Below, piece by piece: positions 55,766 through 64,000 of a DNA stretch of 64,000 nucleotides. The stretch spans positions 4,805,501-4,869,500 of the forward strand of contig WPIO01000010.1 in the NCBI GenBank assembly GCA_009760855.2, read 5' to 3'. The translations under genes and the position numbers were made by a program. The notes under the pieces are model-generated. The model was not told where the DNA came from, did no database searches, and was given only the letters and a program-made list of their open reading frames with translations. Within the stretch, counting starts at the first letter, position 1. Each line of letters starts with the position of its first letter. The DNA comes from Cristatella mucedo (taxonomy: Eukaryota > Bryozoa > Phylactolaemata > Cristatellidae).

Positions 55766-57254
55766 TTAGACTCGGTGCTGCCTGCCAGGTGCCACCTGCT
55801 GGCTTGCAGAGGATGTGGGGAGCTGCAGCTAGCCAAAAGGCGTGCACCAAAAGCTTAGATTGTGGGGCTCAATATAGATTAAATGTTGTTCAATGCCAGC
55901 GATGCAGAACGAGTAATTGCTCAGCCGACTGATTGCTGGCACTATCTTGGGCTGTGAAGTCTGCTGCCGGCTCTGCACAACCTTGGCCTCTAGGCATCAG
56001 TCACAGACAGCTGGAGGAGCCAGGGTATCGGAGCCCAGCCAGAGATTCTCATTTGCTGATAGCCCCCGTGCACCAGCAAAGAAAGAGGATGAGGTCACAG
56101 ATTTGCTTGGCTACCCAGTGAGCAGACTACTTGCCACAGAGCCAAGCTTTGACCCTTTGGGAACCCTCCCCCACCACCAGCAGAGATTGGTTCTATCGAA
56201 TAAGCTTGGTGAACCTTTTTGGCGAGTTGAGTCAGTAGCTTGGGGTGCTGCCTTGAACCTATAGTAACAAACATATTCTAGTGTGTGACCCAGATTTGGT
56301 CTCCCGTTGCTGGTATGTACACTGGATGTGCCAGATGGTTTAAGGCTGTCAATGTCGACTCGTGGCACATACAAATTGAAAATCTAGTTATGAAGATCAG
56401 TACCGATCTGCTCTGCAACCGATAAAATCTATTCATTTAACAAGCTAGGCTTGTTCGTTAGTTAAATCCACCATAGTCACTGACATTGTCACTTTGACAC
56501 TGTGACCTTTGTGTGAAATCTATAGTACTACTACAACAGTAAAGTACTGATGTGTCAAAAAAGGGAAGGAGGAAATAATTTACCAATTTCAATATGCAGC
56601 TACACCATGCACTCACAGTTAAAATTGAACATTAAAATGCTAGAACACATCGGATATGAAGGTCAAAAGATTTTTCAAAGGGTGAACATAGCAATCCAGC
56701 AGCCTGCAGTCTTTGCATTACGAACCCCTTTGCTGTCACTCAAAGTGACAACTAGCGCCTCCCAGCTTCATTTTGATTAGCAGTGTCGAGCATATTAGAA
56801 AGCTGCCTAAGTGAGCATGACCTACGGGAAGGCGTTCTTGTGTTTAGTAAGCTATAGACATGCATTAAAAAAATCTGAATGTGATTCTTCAGAAGGCATA
56901 CTGTTGGTTCAATATACATTTAAAGATGTGCAGCACGTTACTACATTCTCTTGCACTGATGAATACATTTCATAAGATTTGATTCGTTTGTTTTATAAAA
57001 AAAACTAATAAACATAATTTTCAATTTCGTTATAATTTTCCAACTACACAGTTTATGCTCCAGTTGAAACTCTAAGATTGGCAATTAATTATGCAGGCTC
57101 ACTAGCTAGGTCAGCATTCAGGCCTGCCTTCCGAAGCAAATTTGAAATTTTCCTTGACTTTGCATTTTGATCCCTTCCTTCCTGCCTAGCCTACACCCGT
57201 GAAAAATCACTGGGAAATATCAATGCTGCATTTCAATTCGGGCATGAATGTCCA
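55766..57254. other. No gene recognised
   Basis: Unique, increasingly A-T-rich DNA. The motif CCCGTGAAAAATCACTGGG lies at about 57196. Confidence 0.3.
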
Positions 57255-57355
57255 CTGACCTAGTGGTAAGCATAGCCTAACCGATTAGGGCGGCTAGTCG
57301 GGAAAGAACTCCGTACCACGACCTGGGTCAAGTGCTCGAATCGTTTTTTTTTTTA
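57255..57355 (+). mobile_element. tRNA-like SINE remnant with T-tract
   Basis: GACCTAGTGGTAAGC (A-box-like), CCACGACCTGGGTC, GTGCTCGAATCG (B-box-like), then T10. The order is that of SINE A/B heads, but there is no body. The T-tract could act as a Pol III stop. Confidence 0.4.
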
Positions 57356-57879
57356 CATTATCATAAGTGAGACATTGGCTGAGCTTTGAAGCTCCTGTTC
57401 TTCTTCAGTCTCTTCATGTCGCAGAGTTTGCAGTATGCGCGGTATCTGTTCAGTTTAAAAAGTGTAGCACTGGGTGGCTTCCTTCATTGCTTGTTTTTCT
57501 CGTTGTTGTAAGTGATAGGTATGCTTATTCTCCTCCCTTTGCTCCTGTTTGTTCCCAATAAATTGCCTCGAAAGCTTGCCGCTCCACAATGGCATGCATA
57601 AACTACAGGTTGTTTATGGAATTAGCCAGAAAATCCCGGAAAACTCCAGCTTTGCTTTGAAAGGCGACCTGAGCATCCGCTGACCTAGCAGATGAGCCCC
57701 CCCCCACTGACTGACAAGCTTAAGAGTTCTTAGTTAATGGAGCAAAATCTATATAGAAGGCAAAATGAAAACGTACTTCGTGATTATATTTAATAACTTT
57801 CTTACATACCAAACATATATCTAATTTATTGCAATTTATTGGCCAGCACTAAGTAGCAAACCAGCATTTAGTTGTAAGG

Positions 57880-59480
57880 AACATAAGGTGCTGACCATTC
57901 CTAAATTTATATGAACTATATAGTCTCCATTCTACCATTCCTACCAAAGACACTGAAATGGGTTGTGGCGGACCAGCTGAACTCATATATTGAAACTTCA
58001 AACCTTGCCTGTAAGTTCCAGTCTGGCTTTAGAGCTAATCACTCCATAGAATCAGCATTGCTTAGAGTGTACAACGACCTACTTAGGAATGCAGACATAG
58101 GTAGAGTGTCTCTGCTTGTTTTGTTCTATCTTTCGGCAGCTTTTGATAATATCGATCACAAAGTTCTTCTAGAGCGCCTCTCATCTCGCCTGGGCTTCAC
58201 TGGCACTGTTCTGCAATGGTTCAGGTCCTACCTCAGTGGGAGACTCCAGAGTATTGACGTAAATGGAAAAAGATCATCCGAGGCACCTCTGAAATATGGG
58301 GTACCTCAGGGCGCCGTGCTAGCTAGGTCCGGTTCTTTTCACGGTTTATACTCTCCCTCTTGCTGACGTGATTGCCAAGCACAATCTAGACTTTCACTTC
58401 TATGTGGACACTCAGTTGTACCATTGCATTGATCCCTTCCAGCCTTCGAGCACCTCAAATTCTCTCAACTCACTTGCTGCTTGTACTGATGACATCCGCA
58501 CATGGATGGCAGCACATTTTCTTAAATTAAATGATGATACAACTAACTAGTTATGGGCAAACCCAGTGTGTTCAGAAATTGGAAACGCTGAAGCTCAAAA
58601 TTGGCTCTGCCAGCATATCTCCCGTTTTATCAGCTCAAAATCTAGGTGTCATGTTCCCAAGTGACCTCTCGTTAGACGACCACATAAGCTCCACAGTCAC
58701 GCCTGCCTACTTTCAGCTACATAACATTACTAAAATTCGGGCTTGTTTAGATAAGGATGCCACGTCTAAGTTGGTCCATGCATTTGTGACATCCCGTCTT
58801 GACTTCTGTAACTCACTGTTTGCTGGCCTACCGGCATGTGCAATCAGGCGATTACAGCTGGTGCAAAACTCTGAAGCTAGGCTTGTCTGTCGTGAGCGTG
58901 GCAGTTGCCACATCACACCACTTCTCGCCGACCTGCACTGGCTAACAGTCAAGCAACGGATTGACTTCAAGGTTTTGTTGCTCACTTTTAGGTCCCTTCA
59001 TTCTTTGGCTCCAGCCTATTCTCTCAGATCTACTCCCCCACCAGGCCAAGCATCGTACCACCTGCTTTTCGGAATCCAACAGTTTACCAGTACCTCGTAC
59101 AAATTTCAAATCCTTTGGAGACCGTGCATTTAGTTTGTATGCTCCCAAAGCCTGGAACTCATAGAACATCCCCTGACTTAACCACATTTAAAAAGAACTT
59201 AAAACACCTATTTAGGACAGCATTTGGTGGGTCCCTGTGATTCGTCCTCCATGTGCTTATGCGTACTGACACTGTGCATGTTGCTACTAACCACATTTGC
59301 ATGCTGACCCTGTGCATGTCACCCCTAACCTAACCTGCTATTCATGTTGTTTATCAAGCATGACATTACTCACCATTCAATCGTATTTCCCTTTGCAGCA
59401 AATGTAAAGCACCTAGAAAGAGATCGAGTTCTCTGAGGGTGCTTTATCAAGTGCATTATTATTATTATTATTATTATTAT
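57880..59480 (+). pseudogene. L2/CR1-like LINE, 3' half with dead reverse transcriptase
   Basis: The plus strand covers RT from FQSGFRANHSIESALL through LVLFYLSAAFDNIDHKVLL and KYGVPQGAVLA to the C-terminal LVQNSEARLVC and ITPLLADLHWLTVKQRIDF. In the first catalytic motif (normally DLSAAFD) the first Asp is Tyr. The YADD box reads FYVDTQLY, one Asp short. Frameshifts occur near 58330 and 58540. The 3' UTR with GAGATCGAGTTCTCT and an (ATT)n tail ends at about 59480. Clearly inactive. Confidence 0.9.
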
Positions 59481-59483
59481 TAC

Positions 59484-59652
59484 TAGCTGATTTAACAGCC
59501 TATTTTGTACAGCGACAGGCGAGCCTTTACGGCTATCCCCACCACTTGCATCGGCAATTAAGGATGGCCCACCTCAGGATTCGAACCCACGACCTCGGGA
59601 CCAAGGTCATGAAAAGGAACCGCCTTACCTAGTGTGGGATCACTGCTTACTA
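59484..59652 (-). mobile_element. SINE A copy abutting a LINE tail
   Basis: Reverse copy: CTAGCTGATTTAACAGCC, GCTATCCCCACCACTTGC, GGATTCGAACCCACGACC, TCGGGACCAAGGTCATG and CCTTACCTAGTG. Its 3' end meets the (ATT)n tail of the LINE, suggesting insertion into that tail. Confidence 0.75.
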
Positions 59653-59959
59653 TGTAGCACCCCTATCCGTAACGAATCACGGGCAGATTTTAATTATGCA
59701 TGTCCATCGCTCACCAAAGGCAGGTGCAGCAAGGTGTGTTCAATCTAAACCATGAGAGCTAATGTTTCAGATACATATACACATTAGCAAATTGTCCTCC
59801 CTTTAAGACTTATGACATGACACTCAACTTTGCAGTACCGTCGTAGTAGTACTATAAATATAACAAAAGTCGTCTAGTTTAATATAGGGTGGAACTCACT
59901 CCGGATATGATTACATACCTCCTGGCAATCGGCTTCTATCAGAAGTCTGTTATAAAATC

Positions 59960-60500
59960 AAGTAGTCTTTTTGACACATCTTATAGTTTTGCTCCAAAAT
60001 ATTATATGCAACATATGTATGTTAGACATGCACGCCACGCCTACTTTCTGCTACATAACATTGCTGACATTCGGGCCTGCTTAGACAGGGATACTACATC
60101 CAAATTGGTGGAGGCATTTCTGCCATCTCGTCTCAACTTCTGTAACTCACTGCTTGCTAGTCTACCAGCCTACTTCACTAACGTGTTTGCAGTTGGTGCA
60201 AAACTCTGCAGCTAGGCCTGTTTTTCGTGAGCCTTGCAGTTGCCACATCATACTACTTCTTGCCGACCTCCACTGCCTCCCAATCAAGCAGCATATCGAC
60301 TTCAAGGATATGTCACTAACTATTAGATTTATCATTCTCCGGCTCCAGCCTACCTATAGGAACTACTCCCCCACCAAGCTAGGCATCGTACCACCTGCTC
60401 TCCTAACTCAAGTCGTTTAGCTGTGCGAACCAACCTCAAATCCTTTGGAGACCGTGCCTGTAACTTGTAAGCTACAAAAATCTGGAACTCCCAATACGTT
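59960..60500 (+). pseudogene. L2-like LINE ORF2 C-terminal fragment
   Basis: Conceptual ADIRACLDRDTTSKLVEAF, SRLNFCNSLLASLPA, then (frameshift) LVQNSAARPVF and LLADLHCLPIKQHIDFK. Same family as 57.9 kb, with independent frameshifts. Confidence 0.85.
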
Positions 60501-61194
60501 CGAGCGTCTGAACCTTTTGATTTGTTCATTATCATCGCAAAAGATATGCATATTGGAAGTTGTCCCCTTTGCCACTCGGATGGGAAGTCACCATCCTTAG
60601 GGACGAGAGCAATGTAAGGGATAAGGACAACGTTGCATCGAATTGGCCACCGATTATGGAGGCTTCCAAAACACGACCACAATACACATTACCTGACCAT
60701 GACTATGAGCCTTGTGCCGTTGCAGAGCCCCTTCCCCAGATTTAGTTTGTGCAACAACATTACAGGCACGCCAGGTTTGAGCATGGTATCATGAAGCAGG
60801 AGCCAAAACAGGGTGAGAGTGTTAAGATTCTCCTGAGTAATGCCAGTCTCGTTTGTGAGACACGAGTACGCCATCGTACTCAGCGACGTGTAATTTTTAG
60901 CTCAAGTCAGACGTTATCTCGAATAGAAACTCGTGTCGTCTTCGACTCAGGAATGCTGCATTCCGATTGGCTAGCGTCTTGTTTCGCCCCTAGAAGCTGG
61001 ACCGCTGCGCTCTGATTCGCTAGCCAAGGTTGGGGTGCCATACGGCTGCATGACAGACTTTCTCGCTTTAATTAATAGGGATGTTTAGTGGTAACATGCA
61101 CAGCGTCAGCACGCATAAGCACACAGAGAAAAAATCACAAGGACCCTTCAAATACAGCAAGAAACAGTGGTGCTTCTAGCTTCTTTTTAAATGT
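60501..61194. other. No gene recognised
   Basis: Unique DNA between LINE remnants. Confidence 0.3.
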
Positions 61195-61266
61195 TGTCAT
61201 GGGGATGTCATTGGGATGTCATGGGGATGTCATGGGGGATGTCAAAGTCATGGGGATGTCGTGACG
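61195..61266. repeat. Short minisatellite
   Basis: Five to six imperfect copies of GGGATGTCATG. Confidence 0.85.
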
Positions 61267-61494
61267 TAAGTCGGGAGTAGTCTTGCTTTCGGAGGATGTT
61301 TTCTCTCGTTGACAAATCTAGGTGGCCGCTTCACAGGTCGACCATCCAGATAACATTTGCTTCGCACTCCAACGCTATCCACATTCTAAGACGACAAAAA
61401 CATATTGTACCAAGAGGTAATAGACGCATAAATTTATGTACAGTATTGCACTTGTACTATGACTCAGTGAAGCGAGTCCAAGGCTCACTCGTAT

Positions 61495-61640
61495 TTAAAT
61501 GTTGATACTGTGCATGCCACCTCTAATCATGTTATCCTTGTCGATATTGTGCATGTTATGACTTGATCATGCTTCTTTTAAAGCATATGTAAAATGCCTG
61601 GAAAGAGATTGAGTTCTCTAAGGGTGCTATAAAATTGTAT
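61495..61640 (+). mobile_element. L2-like LINE 3' UTR
   Basis: Tail segment with CATGCCACCTCTAATCATG, AGAGATTGAGTTCTCTAAGG and GTGCTATAAAATTG. It is interrupted at 61641 by the Tigger insertion. Confidence 0.75.
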
Positions 61641-61642
61641 TA

Positions 61643-63824
61643 CAGTGTTACCTTTACTTACAAGGGTCGCAAGCAACAACTTTTTCGAGATACAAGCCGT
61701 CCTTGGCCGATTTTTTGCTCTTGAGTTGTGAGCTAAAATTCGGGTTATGAGCCAGCTTCAGATTTCAGATACCTTACTGCTAATTAGTGCACCGAGCGTC
61801 ACAGTGAATACCGAAACATCTGCCCAGCATCCCGCGTCTCACTCATTCACTTTACGAGGTTAGCTCACGGTGGAGGCATCAATTATGCGTTCACATTTGT
61901 GTTTGCAACTATTTTTTAAGACTTCGTTTATCATGACATGGATCCGAAAAAAGTGAGTTCGAAAGACAATGCTGAGGAGAAGAAGAAGCTGGTGATGTGC
62001 ATTGAATTAAAGAAATTATCGAAAAACATGAAAAAGGTGTGCATTTAGTCGACTTGGCGAAGTAGTACAAGCGCAGCACTTCTACGATCTGTCCCATTCT
62101 GAATCAGAACGTGTCGATAACGGCTACAGCGCCAGCCAATGGCAATAAAATAATGTATATCCATGAAAATATAGACGGTGTGGTTGACGGAAAAGCAGCT
62201 CACAGGATATACCCTGGCAGAGGCTGTAATCTGGGAGAAGGTACCAGCTATGTTCGCTGATTTGCTACAGCAGACCCCAGGCACTTCAATGGACGAGGCA
62301 TCGGAAAAGCCATTAAAGCCTATTCAGGCTGGTTCGAAAATATTAAAAAAAGAGGACAGGCATTCACTCCTTTGTCAGGCATAGTGAGGCAGTCAGCGTA
62401 GATGTGAAGGCAGCAGCGGATTACCTCAAAACCTTTGCTGGAACTATAGAAGCAGAAGGATACTTCCCCCCCTGCAAGTCTTCAACTGTGACGAGACACG
62501 ACTCTTCTGGAAGAAGATGTGCCAAGGACATATACAATGCAGAAGTGAAGAGGATGCCGGGCCACAAACCCGTGAAGGATATGCTATCACTGTGTGCCAA
62601 TGCCACTGAAGGCGACTGAAGATTGAGCTGCTGCTCGTCGATCATCCGGAAACCTTCCCCGGAGCCTTTAAGTCATAAAAGATTCCTGAGAGAAAAATTG
62701 CAGGTTACGTCGAGGGAAAGCCCAAGGGCGTGGGCCACCGGGCAGTTCTTTGTGGACTGGGTTAATTTGGTCTCTGGTCAGGACGTTAAGAAATATCCCT
62801 AGGAAATAAGCTACCCCCGGAGAGCCCTTCTCGTCCTGGACAATGCACCTGCTCACCCACTAAACCTCGAAGATGCCATCGTCAAAGAGTTCAAGTTTAT
62901 AAATGCGCTCTCCCTTCCAACCAACACAATCCCTATCCTTCAGCCCGTCAACCAGCAGGTGACTTCTAATTTCAAGAAGCTCTTCACCAAGCACCTATTC
63001 TGCCGCTGCTACGAGTTGACAGAGAGCACAAACCTCACCCTTCGAGAGTTCTGGAAGGATCACTACTACATCATGATACGCCTCAGAATTATCAATATGG
63101 CCTGGCATGGTGTTGCAAAGAGGACTTTGACCTCGGCATGGAAGAAGCCGTGGCCTGAGGTTGTGTCTGAAACAGATTTTGAATTACTTAAACCCGAAGC
63201 GACAGTGGTGGAGAAGATTGTATCCCTCGGCAAGTCCATGGGCCTAGACATGGATGAGGGTGACATCAACAAGCTCATTGAGGAGCACTCCAAGGAACTG
63301 ACAATGGAGGAGCTTAAGGAAAGTGCAGTAGCACATTTGCAGGAAATAGGTGCTGCCGAGGAGATTATCTCTAAAGTGGGATCAAGCAAATTATGGGAAT
63401 GTGTGAGAAACTTTCAGACTTTATTAAAAAGAAACACCAAGAAAAGGTTGCAACTGGGTGAGCAACAGACACTTGCCTAACTCATTTCAGAAACATTCTG
63501 AAAGGGAGAATGAAACAGACATCATTGGACAGGTTTTTATCGAAAACTGCTGCAGCTGAAAGTGAGGAAAGAGTGGCAAAAAGAAAACACAGCGAATAAG
63601 ATTCGGTTATTTATTTCAGCTTTTCTCTTCCAACTCTGTCAGCATCTTCAAGTCGTCTTATCTCCAAGGTAAATGCTGTATATTATACTTAATAAAAACT
63701 AGTTTATTGCAGTGCATTCTACTATAGTTTCTATACAATTATCTCTACTTATTATTTAAATACATAACAAAAAATAAGAGCTCTGTCACTGAAAGATTTA
63801 AGCTCGCAAGTCAGGGCATCACTG
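61643..63824 (+). mobile_element. pogo/Tigger-type DNA transposon, 2.18 kb
   Basis: Terminal inverted repeats CAGTGTTACCTTTACTTAC and, reversed, CAGTGATGCCCTGACTTGC are flanked by TA at 61641-61642 and 63825-63826, the target duplication of Tc1/mariner/pogo elements. The interior encodes a CENP-B/jerky-like transposase, now broken. The element sits in the tail of an L2-like LINE, so it is younger than that LINE copy. Confidence 0.9.
61938..63599 (+). pseudogene. Tigger transposase pseudogene
   Basis: The frame starts MDPKKVSSKD. A single-base shift near 62015 moves the reading frame, after which a helix-turn-helix (IIEKHEKGVHLVDLAK) is cut by TAG. Later parts read KKEDRHSLLC, DVKAAADYLKTFAGTIEAEG, VFNCDET-like, LLVLDNAPAHPLNLEDAI, then LQPVNQQVTSNFKKLFTKH, and a C-terminus ending VAKRKHSE at 63599. 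The DNAPAH catalytic Asp is kept. The third acidic position, usually PMDQ, is PVNQ. At least three frame changes and several stops make it inactive. Confidence 0.9.
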
Positions 63825-64000
63825 TATTTCATTATAAAAGAATGCCCAATCCTGGCATAAGCACACTATTCCTGCCTCCCGAAGGGTTAGTGTCCACTTT
63901 ATACTCTATATTGTGCATAGAAAGTCGGCCATGGCAATTTCAACATAGCTTGTGACTAAGGGTTTCCGAGATGCATTGTATTGCAGAAGAGCCAAGCAAG
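63825..64000. other. 3' flank of the Tigger element
   Basis: TA target duplication, then unique DNA to the window end. Confidence 0.4.

Overview
The window looks like nuclear DNA of an invertebrate animal, possibly a spiralian, although the sequence alone cannot prove that. Genes are split by GT-AG introns. Coding exons are short islands in many kilobases of intron full of (CT)n, (GA)n and (GT)n microsatellites, tRNA-derived SINEs, L2/CR1-type LINE fragments, a decayed pogo/Tigger DNA transposon and a Harbinger-like MITE. I see no bacterial operon, rRNA gene, CRISPR array or intact tRNA gene.

Two genes can be supported, both on the minus strand. The first is a TRAPPC9 (NIBP, TRAPP II subunit) homologue. 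Seven of its exons lie at 52044-51923, 37754-37683, 19624-19381, 16252-16229, 15339-15130, 11275-11136 and 10829-10744. Six are well supported; the 24-nt one at 16.2 kb is tentative. Each recovers in order a recognisable piece of the middle of TRAPPC9, with compatible intron phases at nearly every join. The amino-terminal third, two short internal pieces and the carboxy-terminal half were not found; the ends probably lie outside the window or are too diverged to recognise by eye.

The second gene lies wholly inside the 18-kb TRAPPC9 intron between 37683 and 19624, in the same orientation. It is a TALE homeobox gene assembled from three long open exons: 33961-32593, 30406-29823 and 26438-24972. 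Both introns have GTAAGC donors and pyrimidine-rich AG acceptors, and phases agree (1, then 0). The model encodes 1139 residues: a low-complexity Ala/Ser-rich protein with a KNOX/MEIS-A-like HPLF segment near residue 177, a coding 15-bp minisatellite, a PLDLS (CtBP-type) motif, a VKLEP SUMO-type motif and a TALE homeodomain at about residues 1037-1099. This nested, mosaic, apparently undescribed TALE gene is the most interesting object here.

Layout: 0-10.7 kb is repeats and microsatellites downstream of the last recognised TRAPPC9 exon. 10.7-19.6 kb holds five TRAPPC9 exons. 19.6-37.7 kb is the large intron hosting the TALE gene. 37.8-51.9 kb is one repeat-filled intron, followed by the first recognised exon at 52 kb. 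52.7-64 kb is a transposon cemetery: a 1.19-kb palindrome with a SINE inserted in one arm, a 521-bp MITE with TTA target duplications, several L2-like LINE remnants, and a 2.2-kb Tigger copy inserted into an L2 tail. One SINE family (called SINE B here) ends in the same 3' hairpin as the L2-like LINE, which suggests a SINE/LINE partnership.
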